Below are positions 32,435 through 44,267 of a DNA stretch of 64,000 nucleotides, piece after piece (positions within the stretch are counted from its first letter, which is position 1; each line of letters starts with the position of its first letter). Location of the stretch: the NCBI GenBank assembly GCA_019973155.2, contig BPQB01000003.1, positions 1,054,001-1,118,000 of the forward strand. The letters are read 5' to 3'. A model generated the notes under the pieces. That model was not told the origin of the DNA and ran no database searches. It saw only the letters and a program-made list of their open reading frames with translations. Source of the DNA: Phanerochaete sordida (taxonomy: Eukaryota; Basidiomycota; Agaricomycetes; Polyporales; Phanerochaetaceae). Both the position numbers and the translations under genes were made by a program.

Positions 32435-34385
32435 TCACGCGCTCTTCTCGCCCAGCAACTCCTTCACGACCTTCCCCATACTGCTCTCCTCCGCGAAGCG
32501 CGCAAGCGGATGCACCTCCTCCGCACCCTTGTGCTTCACCGCCTCCACGAACGCCGCCACGCCGCCCTGCCCGCCATGCACCGCCGCCTTCGCAGCATGG
32601 AGCACGCGGCTGACGTCGCGCAGCGCGCCGCTGTCGCCCGCCTCCGCGCGCGGCTCGCGCGGCGCGCGCGTGACGCGCCAGCCCGCGCGCACGGCCTCCT
32701 CGTGCGGGAGCAGGCCCCACAGCAGCGCGGGCGCCGCGCGCAGCGCCGCTAGCACGCCCGGCAGCGGCGCGCGCTGGCACAGCGCGGACGGGTGGATCGA
32801 CTCGTGCGTCGTGTCGTCGACGCCTGCGGGCAGCGCGCGCTGGATGCGCTCCGCGACGGCGTAGATGCCCGTCATCGAGCTGCGGGGCGGCGTCGGCGCG
32901 CGGACGCGTGTAGAGAGCAGGGCACGCACTTGTGTGGGGGCAGCTCGCCCCAGGGCGCGACCGGGTCTGGCAGGGAGCGCAGGTAGTGGTGGTCCAGCGC
33001 GAGCATGTCGGAGATGTTCGCCTGCGGTCAGTGCGCGTCAGCGCGCCGTCGCGTGCGGAGCGGTTGTGCGGGTGCTCACCGCCATCCAGGTCAACGTCAG
33101 GTCCGACAGGTCGTGGTCCTCGAAGCCGCCGCCGATGTCCGAGTGCGAGCCCGAGAACCAGCACTGCTTCAAGATCTGGCCCTTGCGCCGCCCGGCCTCC
33201 GTCTGCTCGAACTTGGCGCAGTTCTGCGCCACGAGTCAGCCCACGCGCGCGCAGCCCGTGCGTCCCGCGACTCACAAAGTCCTTGCGGTGCTCGTCGAGC
33301 GCGAGCGCCTGGTACGCCCGCTCGATGTGCTCGCCGAGGTGGCGGTCGGGGAAGCCAAAGAGCGTGCGCACGGCGTCGCTGCGCGTGAGCTCCTCGGGGA
33401 GGCCGAGCGCGCCGACGGTGTCGAACACGCCGACACACTTGATCGAGAACGCGTGCGGGCCGCTGTCCGCGCGCGCCTTGCCCGGCGCGCCGGGCGCGGT
33501 CCACGGCGCGAGCTGCGCGTCGAGCGCGGCGCGCGCGCGCGCGTCCTGCGCCTTGCCGCGCCGCTGGTACAGCACGAATATGTCTGCGAAGTGGTCCATC
33601 TCCGTGCGGTCCAGCACGCCGATCGCGCCGATCAGCAGCGCGACCATGCGCGCGGTGTATGCGCCCTGCGCAGGGGTGTGAGGAGATGGAGGTGGGGAGA
33701 GGAGGGCGGACGTACCCGAGAGAAGCCGAAGAGGAAGATCTCGTCGTCCGGGCGGTAGTTGCTGCAGGTGTGATATGTGAGTTGTGAAGGACGTCCGCGC
33801 GTTTGGTCCGGAACATGCTTACTGCGCGATGAACGCGTATGCCTCCTGGACCTTCTCGGCCAGCGACGCACCCACGAAACCTGGCGAACGCCCGCAGTGA
33901 GTTCCGTGCTCGCTACGATTGAGCAGGTCCAAGCATACCATCCAGCTCCTCGATGATCTTGTCACCAAAGGTGCCGACGCCGGACTGGTAGAACACCACC
34001 TGCGGGACGTGTGGCACACTTGCGAGGGCGTCAGCGCACGCTCCGTCTATCTGACGCCACACGTACTAGCGTTCGTCGGTGTGGGTCAAGCTCCTCGCGA
34101 GACGCTGCAGGCTGAGTGAGACGAAGGCCTCTGGCATGATTTGGAGATACTGACCAGGACGTTCGTGTATTTCCAGCGTTGCTGGACGACCAAGCCGTCC
34201 TGCCATGTTCTAAGCAAAACGTTCAGCGACTCCGATGGACATCGAAGGAAGAGAACCTACCCATCGCAGCAGACGATGACTCGTTTGGTCACATTCGGCC
34301 CTTTCATGGACGACGGCAGCTCCGTCTGCGCGCCATGCGCAGGCTGGGCCTCCGCGACGCTCTCTGGCGGACTGGCGTATGACAT
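32435..34385 (-). CDS. DUF2235-type alpha/beta hydrolase
   Basis: Fungal member of the DUF2235 family (related to phospholipase-type hydrolases, natural substrates in fungi unknown). The start MSYASPPESVAEAQPAHG leads to VIVCCDGTWQDG, then QRWKYTNVL, QVVFYQSGVGTFGDKIIEELDG, the nucleophile elbow FLFGFSRGAYTARMVA, KCVGVFDTVGALGLP, and QCWFSGSHSDIGGGFEDHDLS containing the Asp and His typical of the family. These residues are spread over about nine exons joined by short introns. The C-terminal 150 residues are Ala/Arg-rich and probably variable. There is no signal peptide. The stop is 132 bases from the convergent F-box gene stop. Confidence 0.87.
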
Positions 34386-35396
34386 CAGCGTGCGCGCGTC
34401 ACAGATGCTGTCGGTGTCAACCGTGGATTGTCAGCGGACGTCTCTTGCAAGTGCGCAGAGTGCAGCGTCGTGTTCCTGGTCGCCAGGAACTGTCCGTGCG
34501 CAGAAAGATTTCCGGGGACGGTGGGTGGGAGCTCGGGTATATATAGGCTGGCGTCCCCGGCCGTGATAACCATCGCGGAGATCGTATCTACGTGGTACGA
34601 GCTGTGTAATGGGCGGTGACAGCCCTTTGCCAGCATCACCCGGAGGAGGTGCACGACCGTGCATCGGGGTCCGAGATGGTGATGTTCCTCGTTGTATTGC
34701 ACCCAACGTGGGTGACAAAAAGAGCAAGGAGCGATGTTTTGCGGCGACAGAAAATCAGCGTGCGATGGTCCATCGCTACGGCGCGATGTATCAATGCGGT
34801 TAGTCTGCAATGCTCCAACCTCAAGCACCACAAAATTGCCAGTCAATACAAGTTCAATACAGCGTTGTTCAATGTGTGAATATGAGTTGACGCTATCACG
34901 ACGGAAATAACACACGCACCGGCGAGGCAGTGCTGATGACCTGTATGCCGAACAGCAACGCTGCTTGCTGCCCATTTGATTCCCATGGTCAGGCCTAGAT
35001 ATGAACGCCCTTGCATGAGAAGGGGCGAGCCGTATAGAGTTCAAGAGTAAACGAAGGTTCAGAAGCTGGTTGCCGCCAAGGAAGTCTCGTTAGGTGGGCG
35101 ACTCTATACTCACCGTAGCACACGTACCACAAATCAGCTCTCCCCTCGTCCGTATCACACGCAACACGGATAGTGATGATGCATCTCGCATGTATTACAA
35201 AGGGGAATGTCCGATGCACTCATCTGCCGCGCCGCATTTCTGCAGCGTCATACTGGTCTAAAGCGCGACAGAACTCATGTTCTGTGAGCGGAACGTATGT
35301 AGAGCGAGCATCCGTCGAGCGTATCCGCCAGGGTGGGTACTCAGAATAACTAGCAGCTGCATTAGCGCGAGATGGACAATGACCATATGCCACGTA
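34386..35396. other. Intergenic stretch upstream of DUF2235 gene
   Basis: About 1 kb between the DUF2235 start and the NUS1 stop, both on minus. Contains TATATATA at 34538-34545. Other frames are short and unrecognised. Confidence 0.4.
34538..34545 (-). promoter_or_regulatory. TATA box of DUF2235 gene
   Basis: TATATATA, 153 bases upstream of the minus-strand ATG at 34385; the palindromic element fits the minus-strand gene, as no plus-strand gene follows. Confidence 0.45.
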
Positions 35397-36364
35397 CTAG
35401 AATTCCGTCAAGCTCATCTGCCACGGGGGGAAGCCGTGGAGCTCCAGGACGTTCTTGGGATACTTATGCGGGGTGACCTGGTGTACTATCATCAGGTCTG
35501 GACATGTAAAGCCGCTTTCACCTGGTCGACTCGCTCATTAGTCTAAGGCAGGGCCGGATAAACGTATGAATACCTTCAAGAACCGACTTCAAGTCTGCGA
35601 CTGTAACTGCGGGGTCTTCGGGGCGACTGCGAGCAATACTTGACGCAACTTCAGCGACCGCGGGCATCCCAGATCGCCTCGAGATGATATGAAGTGTGAG
35701 TGGCGGTTCAGCAAGTGTTTTCAAATCTGGACAGCGCAGATGAGAAAAGCCGGTTTAGAAGCGCAGACGCTGCTCACCACCCATGCGATGCCTCAGTCCA
35801 TCCTTCTCGCTGTGATGAGATTTAGCCTTGGTAGAGACGACGATAGTGGTGGCATGTAGTTTTGGCTGCGTGGAGTGCTCCGGCGATAATGACCTCGAGC
35901 TCGAAGCCGAAGAGTCGGACGGTGGCGGTGTCAGAGGGTATTGGACTTCACTCTCGACTTCGCTCACGTCGTCTGACGTGTTGTCCTTGTACAGCCTTGT
36001 TCGCAGTTCAAAGGACGAGCCGTATAATGAACCTGTTTGGGATATCGCAGGTAAAGAAGCAGGCGCGAGAACACAGGTCCGGGAACTCACCTTCACGGTC
36101 ATACACGCTCAGACGCTGTATGCCAACAGCGCGACACCAGGATATTGCCTGCTGAATATTCTCGAGGAGCAGCTCGTCGAGGTTCTCCAGTGCGCTGTCA
36201 CGGTCCGTGGCAAAGAGCAGCGCGAGATGGGTGGGAAGTTGCTTCCGTGCGGCTTCGAGTGGCTTTGGTGGCCGGCCTCGGCTGAAGCGTAGTGACGAGA
36301 AGACGTTTATGACATAGTACACGGCGTGGAAAAGAGAGAGGACGAGCGATGCCAGCCAGGACAT
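35397..36364 (-). CDS. NUS1: NUS1, non-catalytic subunit of cis-prenyltransferase complex
   Basis: ER-membrane partner of dehydrodolichyl diphosphate synthase, needed to make dolichol for N-glycosylation. The N-terminus MSWLASLVLSLFHAVYYVINVF is a single membrane anchor, followed by KPLEAARKQLPTHLALLFAT and AISWCRAVGIQRLSVYDREG, the start of the UPP-synthase-like fold. After an intron come a Ser-rich insert, LTLHIISRRSGMP, SRPEDPAVTVADLKSVLEG, and the C-terminus PDLMIVHQVTPHKYPKNVLE then HGFPPWQMSLTEF, matching the LHGFPPWxxxLTEF tail conserved in fungal NUS1. Introns lie at about 36032-36090, 35727-35780 and 35520-35570. Confidence 0.88.
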
Positions 36365-37987
36365 CGTCTGCAGAGCGAGCGCGTCTTCGTCGGCGAGGTT
36401 GGGTGTGGTCGAAGTACAGAGCCAAGGATAAAGCGAACCTGCGGGCGTCTTCGCCCGTCGCGTCTACGTGTTGCAGCCGCGGCGGTCTCGCAGCTGTTCC
36501 GCATTTGGAGGGGCGGACTTCTATATTTAGAAGCAACGAAGCGCCCGCACGTGGCGACGCGTGCGCGTGAGGACCTGAGGACGCTGCTCTCTGAGTCTCT
36601 CTCTGGCAGACTGGGCCGTAACCTGCCGTTGAGGGTTAAAGTTGAGGCGCATGTCAGAGACAGCCTTCGCGTTAGGGATATAAAGACGCGTCGCTTGCAT
36701 TCCCGCGCAGGCTATACCGCTGCGAAATTACTGTCCGTCTACTGTACTAGCAGTGAGATCGACAGGAAGTTCATGCAGCGCGCTGCGCACTTACGTGCAG
36801 GCTGAAGTTGGACTTACTCTACAAGTACATGTTGCGCCAACCGTCGTACAGCAGTCATGCAAATCCCTCCGAGTCGACAGAGAAACCTAGGCCGCTGACT
36901 CTTTGAATCCCCGTCCTTACAGGCGCCCAGCCTCGTTCCCGCCTCTTTGCTGCCGACCACGACCCAGCGAACTTTGAAGTCGGCACAAAAGTCAAAATGC
37001 GTTGGCTCAACTCCTTCTGTGACCGCACCAGTGATGCTCGACCAATCTGCACTGCCCCTGGCGCATCCACAACGGCGGGCCGAGGGTCATCAGCCTGACA
37101 GATTTTGGTTCGGGCTGGCCCCCCGCACTAGGACGCGCAGCGCGTTCGACGTCCGCGCGAGGTCCGTACATTGCCCCTCCGGACAGCTTTTCTCTCGGTC
37201 GGTGGGAGAGAAAGCTTGGCGCATGCTCCCGCAGCCCCACCACCGTGCCTCGCGTTGCCAATCGGTGCGCTACGCGCAGCCGCAGATGGAAAAATGCGCA
37301 GGCCAGACCGTCGCTCCCATCCGCCTCGCACGGAGCCGATCGATATTTGCCTCCAGAGGATCGCATCGCGTCCACGCCCCTCACGCGCTGCGCTGCGCGC
37401 TGTCTGTTGTCGCGCCTCCGCAGCGGCACAGGCCCCCTCCTCCACCACATTCGCCGAGGGCACAGAACGCCGTGTGTGCCTGGACAGGGTTGTGCGCATG
37501 CCAATATCCGCCTTTGCACGGGGCATCGCGCAATGCCTTGTCTCGCTTGCTGCTGCGTCGATCGTCGCTACACCAGCGGGCTGTGCGGCGAAGACGCTCA
37601 GCAGGACGGGGCGCATCAGGGACGCGTGGCGCTGTCCCTTGCACGACGGAGCCGACTGCCCACGTCAGTCGTCGTAGGTCAGCCGTTCGGGTAGCTCTAT
37701 GCGGATGTCGTTGGCTGATGGGTGCGATGAACAACGCAGACAGAACAAGGATGCGGCCGCATCGCTGTACAGCCGCCATCCCAGCGAGCTGCTGCGGTTT
37801 CCTCGTATCCCGATATCAGGCCTGCAATCAGCGCTAGCGCTCATTTACGCCTCGTCTGCGGGGGCCTGTGCATGTACGCAATCTGCCCGCCGCCCACGTT
37901 GGGGCCTCCCCGCATATAAGTTCGTATCCGAAGGCGCTCCCCCTCACCGCACCTTTTCCTCCTCATCCTCCTTCCGGTTCCGCAGAC
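36365..37987. other. 1.6 kb intergenic stretch, no gene recognised
   Basis: Between NUS1 (minus) and the RTA1-like gene (plus). GC-rich sequence gives long overlapping frames on both strands (for example 36947-37837 plus and 37007-37519 minus) with Arg/Ser/Pro/Cys-biased composition and no motif. A TATAAG at 37915-37920 serves the next gene. Confidence 0.4.
37915..37920 (+). promoter_or_regulatory. TATA-like box of RTA1-like gene
   Basis: ATATAAG lies 68-73 bases before the ATG at 37988 and is followed by a CT-rich tract (CCTTTTCCTCCTCATCCTCC), a common fungal start-site arrangement. Confidence 0.55.
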
Positions 37988-39390
37988 ATGTCTTCCAACA
38001 CGACAGGTGAGTGACTCCTAACCCACACCGTCTGCTTAGTTACTAACATCGTTGCTCAGCGACGGGCTCCGACGACATCTGGGATTCGTCGCCTTACCAC
38101 TACGTCCCGACTGAATATGTGGCCATAATATTCATCGTGCTCTTCGGCATAACGACAGGCGAGTCGCCCTACCGTCGCGTCCAAACTTCATCATCATCCT
38201 TACACACACCGCAGCGTCGTGGTTTGTGACCGCCCTGTGGTATCGTTTGTGGTTCCTGCTTCCGACTGCGTTCCTCGCTGGTGCTGGCGAGGTCCTCGGC
38301 TGGGCGGGGCGTCTGTGGTCAAATCGGAACATAAACAATCAGAATGCATTCATGACGCAGTACGTTGGCCGCTACGAACGTTGCTGCTGCCGCTGACCGC
38401 TATATTTTCAGGATCACCTGCACTATCATTGCGCCGACGCCCTTCCTTGCCGCGATATTTATTTTGTTCGCGGCGTTGTCGACTAGGCTGGGACCTTCCT
38501 ACGGCCGTCTCACGCCCGTCTGGTGTAAGTGAACAACCGCCTGTTGACCGACGCCGCTCATCTCTCTACCACCCCTAGACTCGAGGATTTTCTTGACATG
38601 CGTGAGTGCCCTCTCTTCATGATAAGCGGTCAACAACCTAACCATACGCCCAGGATATCATCGCTCTGGCCATTCAGGGGACCGGTGGTGGTATCGCCTC
38701 GTCAGCAGCCGACGACGACAGCAAGACGCAGAACCTTGTACGTCCGCTCTGCTCTGCTTCGCATCTTGCACCCGCTCACCACCTCCCAGGGAAGCCATGT
38801 CATGCTCGCCGGCATTATCTTCCAGCTCAGTGAGCAGCCTTGTCTTACCGCCACACCCTGATGCTAATATGTCGCTATCACAGTCGCGCTCGGGATCTTC
38901 ATGCTCCTCGCCGCTGAATACTTCTGGCGCTTCCTCAAGGACCGCCCGTACCGCAGCACGCCGAACAACAACAGCGTCGCGACGCTCTACCTGCGCCGCC
39001 ACTGGACGATGCGCCTCAAGCTGTTCTCCGCTGCAACGGCCTTCAGCACGCTCACGCTGTTCATCCGGTGCGTTGTCCCTCGCGACGTTTCTGGCACACT
39101 ATACTCATACGCGCGGCTGCAGAGCGATCTACCGTGTCATCGAGCTCGCTGGCGGCTGGAACGGGCGCATCATCGGGACGCAGGTGTACTTCAGTGAGTC
39201 GCCCGCTCGCCCTTCCTTATTAATTTACTGATTGATCTCCGTAGACGTGCTCGACGGCGCGATGGTCGTCCTCGCGATGTACTCGCTCACATTCTTCAAT
39301 CCCGCGTGGTTCCTCTACAGCCAGCGCCCTGTGGGCGAGGATGATGAGGCCGACAAGGAAGCCGACATGTCGCCGAACCTCACCAGATAA
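37988..39390 (+). CDS. RTA1-like seven-helix membrane protein
   Basis: Member of the fungal RTA1/RSB1 family (lipid-translocating exporter or stress-resistance proteins of the plasma membrane). Spliced sequence runs MSSNTT, DSSPYHYVPTEYVAIIFIVL, SWFVTALWYRLWFLLPTAFL, GEVLGWAGRLWSNRN, the core FMTQITCTIIAPTPFLAAIF, RIFLTCDIIALAIQGTGGGI, LAGIIFQLIALGIFMLLAAE, FIRAIYRVIELAGGWNG and LDGAMVVLAMYSLTFFNPAW, ending EADMSPNLTR. QxxxxxIAPxFxxA, DxxxxxxQxxGGG and YRxxExxxGxxG are family hallmarks. At least nine short introns interrupt it. The transported compound is unknown. Confidence 0.92.
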
Positions 39391-40210
39391 AACCTTCTCA
39401 TTCACGACGTTCCTTGCTTCTCTTTGCTTGCTTACTCTGTAGACGGTAGCCATGGACTTGACGACACGGACTCTCCGATATTGTGCCTGTATGCTATTTG
39501 CAGACTGTAATACATTCCACTGGCACATTACTTGCTAACAAGAGCCACGAACAACGATAATAAATTGATTGGCCGCAGGATCGCGAGACATCGTGTGCCA
39601 GATATATTTGATTCAGGATCTGTCCTAACACGTACCCCCAAAAGCTCAGAGTCGAATTGTTCAACGGGTAGCGACATTGCCAATTGGTCTGGCTGGGATC
39701 GCACAGAACCACTGCAACGTAAATATTTATTTAGCGATGCCTACACCCTTAGATTTATAGCGCCGTATATGTCGTGTCCCGGCTAACAGAGAGCAACAAG
39801 ATGTCAATATTTGTAAAGGTCGCGAAGGACATAATCGGACTCGGAGGACTAGGAGTGGAGCGTCAGGCACAGAGCTACTATTATTGCATGTTTCGTCTCT
39901 ACCATCTTATGGCTACAGTCTCTGTCTAATCTCGCCTTTATATCTGAATTACACCTTGACTTTCAATGCCAGGAGTCGAGTGAGGCGATACCGGTGGACC
40001 TGAAGGGATGCCAGGCGGGGATTGGCTGCGCGAAGTGCGTGGGAACGATGTTGCAGTGACCGTCCTCGGTCACAAACGAGCGTGACGTCATGTCGGTTTG
40101 GCAGGCGTTCTCCTCTCGCTCCGCAGACCGACCTGAACCGACGCGAACGTCAGCTTCAAAAGGCACGCAAGCCATGGCCCTCGCTCATCTAATCCCTCCC
40201 ACCATCGTCG
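39391..40210. other. Intergenic stretch upstream of DUF3292-like gene
   Basis: Relatively AT-rich in the middle. Holds a perfect CRE-type palindrome at 40083-40090. No gene recognised. Confidence 0.4.
40083..40090 (+). promoter_or_regulatory. TGACGTCA palindrome (CRE/bZIP-type site)
   Basis: Perfect eight-base palindrome 120 bases before the ATG at 40211. The ATF/CREB class of bZIP factors binds this sequence in fungi. Function here is inferred from position. Confidence 0.5.
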
Positions 40211-42708
40211 ATGCAGGCCTCGACACCCCCAGCTCAGGACACCGTCGTGCAGCCCGTCCCCGCCGCCGGCGGGTCCACCATCGCCGACCCCGAGACGACG
40301 CTCGGGTCATTGCTGCCGACGTCAACCGCAGCGACACCCGCGAACGATAACGCGCAAGGTGGCGCCGGTCCTACTGTCCTCGATGAACCGCCTCCTCACC
40401 CGTCTACGAAACCAGAAGTGTTAAAGCTCAAAGACCCAGCTGTAAAGGATTTCGGCTGGAACAGCCCGCCTCATGCTGTACCTTCGCCTCTGGTTCACGG
40501 CTTATCTAACGACGACCTATGGGTGCTCATCCGCCGTTTCAACAAGGTGCGTCGCGTTACTTCTCTGCATCCGCTCGTACTCACGCGTCATATAGCAAAT
40601 ATTCAACGTCAGGGCAGTGGATCATGCACCTGACTTGCTGGATTTGGAACTGTCCGAGAATGAGGAGTTCTCTCCGGACAAATTGCGGGCAACGCTGGAA
40701 CGATTCTATATGGCTGTGGTAAGTCTCCCTGTTTCTTGCATCTTCGCTGAAACTTAGGCTTTCGCAGATTGTCGGTTTTGCTGCCTTCTTTAAACACATC
40801 GCCCGCTTGCGCTCGTGGAATGAGCCGCGGAGAACCGCTTGGTTCGCGTTGGTGAGCTGCGCGAGCCTTTCCTGGAATAGTACGGTGCTCATCAAGAATT
40901 AGGTCTATTTCATCGCTTGGTACTTCAAAATTTTGCTGCCTACGTTTATGATCACGCTCGTGGTCCTAATCCTCGATCCGCCGACAAGGAAGCTACTGTT
41001 TCCCCCGGCTCCCCTATCTGCAATCAGTGCAACATCTGGCAATATCCAGAAACCCAAGGCTGGCACCCTGGGCAGCAAAGACAGCTTGTCTGGGGCTCCG
41101 GAAGCACACAAAGGCGAAGCAGTCGAGCAAGAGGCGCGTCACTTCGTCGCGGGTCTTGGCTCTGTTGCGGTCGCGACGGCCGTTGGCAAAGGACCTGGTG
41201 ATGACGGCAACGGAAATACGATTGGCGGCGGAAACGCCGAAGCCGAGGGGATCGACAAGCCCGCTAGCTCTATCGAAGGAGCGGCTCCTGACCCTACAGG
41301 TCTGGCATCTGGCGCGGTTGAGGCGAAGAACCTTTCTTCTGGCGATAACGCTGCTAAAGATCCAGCGAAGGTCCCTGTCGAAGCTGCGATGTGGAGCAAA
41401 GCAGCTCCCTTCATGCGTATCGTCAACGATATCACGGACACATGGGAACGATTCAGCAAGTCAGTACCCAGTGATCCTATTTCCTGTCCCTCGAATGCTC
41501 ATTCTTCTCAGCGCACTGTCTCCCCAGCATCCATTCCCTTACTGGGAGCCGCGACTGAAGCTTGCAGGCCCTATGGTGTTACTGGCTGTCGTCGCGTTCT
41601 TCGTCACTCCTACCGTCTTCCTTCGCGCGACAAGCTTTCTCTTCGGCTTCATGTTCTTCGGGCAGCCACTTCTTTCTCGCGCCATACACGCGCTGACCCA
41701 CCGGGTTCCTCATTGGCAGAGGTATCTCGAACTCAGGAGGTGCGGTGCACATACTTTGCTTATTCGGACGAAGTGCTAAAACCTTGCAGAACTTTGCTTG
41801 CTGGTGTGCCTACCAATGCGCAGCTTACGCTCACGCTTCTTCGCATCGCGGAGAAGAACAAAGCACCTCTGCCCCCACCGCCTACTTCGGAGCAGCCTAC
41901 AATGTCAGACTCCGAAGACGAGTCAGATTCATTCGACGGTTCTTCGTACGATGTCGACTCCGACTCGGAGGACTACAGAGACCAAGTCTACACCGAGAAG
42001 GACTATGCGGACGGTGACGAAGAAGGCGCCAAGAAACGCAAGCCTGGTCGTAGGATTGCTGCTGCTCTCAAGCGCACTGTCAAAGCAGGCGTCGGCGGGG
42101 CACTGGGTGTCGACCACCTGAAAGCGAAGGTCGGCTCCGAACAGGCCAAGAATCGACTCGGCGCCGTAGCAGAACCACCACCTTCTGCCACCATGGGCGG
42201 CGGGTCTGGCTCCGGCTCAGGTTCCGGCTCCGGCCCGCACAGCGAAGAGAGCAAGCGTAGCGAGCACCCGCGCGAAGTTGCGCGCGTCAACCTGCCAGGA
42301 GGCGAGGGCCCGTGCGTGTTCTCCTCGCGTCTGCGAGGGAAGAAGGGGCACGCGATCCTCGTCAACAGCGCGGCGTCGCCGTGCATCTCGTTCGCGTACA
42401 CGAAGCTGTCGAAGAGCATCATGAGCGCGCTCGTGCCCGGGCGCCACACGAAGCCGGAGGACGTCGACGTCGACATCAGGCCCGAGTTCACGATGGGCAT
42501 CGCCGACATCCGCGAGATACGCAAGATCGGCGGGTACGGCTGGAAGGCGAAGATGATCATCGGCTGGGCGACCGGCCGCGAGGTTCTGGACGGGCTCGAG
42601 ATCACCGACTCGAAGGGGGAGAAGGTGCTGCTGACGACTATCAAAGGCAGAGACGAGCTCTTTAACCGGCTCATCTCCATGGGGGATCACAAGTGGGAGG
42701 CGTACTAA
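40211..42708 (+). CDS. DUF3292-like membrane protein
   Basis: Fungal membrane protein of unknown function. The N-terminus is MQASTPPAQDTVVQPVPAAG, then DDLWVLIRRFNKQIFNVRAV and FAAFFKHIARLRSWNEPRRT, two adjacent hydrophobic hairpins (FIAWYFKILLPTFMITLVVL and later MVLLAVVAFFVTPTVFLRA plus FLFGFMFFGQPLLSRAI), and a long soluble C-terminus with acidic Ser repeats (SDSEDESDSFDGSSYDVDSD), a Gly-Ser run, and a folded module VNSAASPCISFAYTKLSKSI through IRKIGGYGWKAKMIIGWATG that resembles a GRAM/PH-type domain. This layout agrees with DUF3292 proteins as I remember them; the name is moderately supported. Around five introns. Confidence 0.7.
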
Positions 42709-43483
42709 GGACTCGCGTTGATACCGTTATTGTAGCAGTATATCCAAAACTTTGTAATTGTAATTCAGCATCGTCGTTCTGGACTTCATGTCCGAAATGG
42801 AGCTGCTGCCGTTGCGCGAGGCTCCGTGCTTGTGGTCCTTAGAAGTGATGGATCTACTACGGCTGTACGGTCGTAGTAAGACATCCGCCGTGCTCCAGTT
42901 GATGTTCAGGCGACCCCTATTACACCGTCTACGGAACCTGCACACGGTCGCACTTCGGCTTGATGTGCATGGCGTAACGTACGTCGTCCAGTGCTTCTTC
43001 GCGCGCGGTGAACATGACTTTCTGCGAACGTAACTCCTCCGTGGGGCTCGAGATGCCATTTCTAAAACCCAAGCTCTTCGATGAACACAAACAAAAGCCT
43101 GAAATACATGTAAGTGGTGCCGCAGCGCATCTAGACCGCCTGGTTAGAGTTGTATGAACGCGGCTCACTCCTGCGCAGCTGCTGGCGACGGCAAGTCAGA
43201 CATGCTGGATCTGCGTGCTGCTCGCGGTGCCGGCATATTCTCGCTCTGGTTCCCGGCCGAAGGAATGGAGACGCGCTCGTATACGGTTCGGTTCGGCGCA
43301 GGAAGGCTCAGGCGAACGCCGCCGCTTTGACCTGGTGGCTCATGTGGCGTTCCCCCAAGATAGCTGATAAGACAGACGCTGGGGCGCATCACTTCCCATC
43401 TTGGACGGCGTCGGGAGTCACGGGCATGATACGGCTGCGATATTGCCACGCCTGCCTACGCTCTCCCGCCTCTCACTGCAGCC
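42709..43483. other. Intergenic stretch upstream of HIU hydrolase
   Basis: No recognisable coding sequence on either strand. Expected to hold the 3' region of the DUF3292-like gene and the next promoter. Confidence 0.4.
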
Positions 43484-44034
43484 ATGTCCAAGTCGCCCGT
43501 AACGTGCCACGGTACGGCCCCGCTCTCGCTGCCCCGCGCGTCGCCCCGCTGACAGCGCGCCAGTGCTCGACTCCGCGCTGGGCAAGCCTGCCGCGGGCGT
43601 GCCCGTCGAGCTGCAGGAGATCGCGCAGGACGGGTCCGCCACGCGCGCGACCACGATCGCGAAGGGGTACGCCGCGCGCACACCGTGCAGCCGAGATCCG
43701 CGCTGACGACGCCCGGGGCAGTGTCACCGACTCCGACGGGCGGTGCATGCAACTCTGGCCCGAGGGCGAGAGCGAGGACGTGCGGCGCGAGCGCGCCATG
43801 CTCAGGCCGGGCGGCCTGTACAAGGTCGTGTTCCAGACCAAGCACTATTTCGAGAGCTCCGGGCGCAAGTGTTTCTACCCGTGGGTCGACGTAAGCTCGC
43901 CCGCTTGCATGGGCACCGTGCGCCACACTAACGTCGCCCTCCAGATCACGTTCGAACCGCCCAGCACGACTGAGCATTATCATATCCCACTTCTACTAAG
44001 CCCATACTCGTACACAACCTATAGGGGAAGCTAG
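43484..44034 (+). CDS. 5-hydroxyisourate hydrolase (transthyretin-like)
   Basis: Second enzyme of uric acid breakdown, opening the ring of 5-hydroxyisourate made by urate oxidase. Four exons (43484-43511, 43564-43666, 43722-43890, 43945-44034) give 129 residues. The N-terminal catalytic His sits in TCHVLDSALGKPAAGVP, the middle has TDSDGRC and LYKVVFQTKHYFESSG, and the protein ends SPYSYTTYRGS, the YRGS tail that is diagnostic for HIU hydrolase rather than transthyretin. There is no visible peroxisomal targeting signal at the N-terminus (no PTS2) and the YRGS end excludes a PTS1, so it is probably cytosolic. Confidence 0.93.
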
Positions 44035-44267
44035 GGTAGTGTATAGGATGCCACAAATGCTAAAATGCGATGCCAAGATAATGAGGAGATGCCACAAGAA
44101 CGAAGACCATGCAATGGTGATGATACAAGGTACAATGAGGGAGGGGAGGGACAGCGATGGAACCTGACAGCAAATATGAAGACGACAAAACTAAAAGATA
44201 TAATGATAAGGTGTGATCCACGGCGAGGCAGTCTAGGGTCTAGGTGCATGGTGACACGGTGAGTCCG

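Noticed and set aside
36947..37837. A 296-codon frame between NUS1 and the RTA1-like gene
   Set aside because: No motif, biased composition, and an equally long frame on the opposite strand; typical of GC-rich non-coding sequence.
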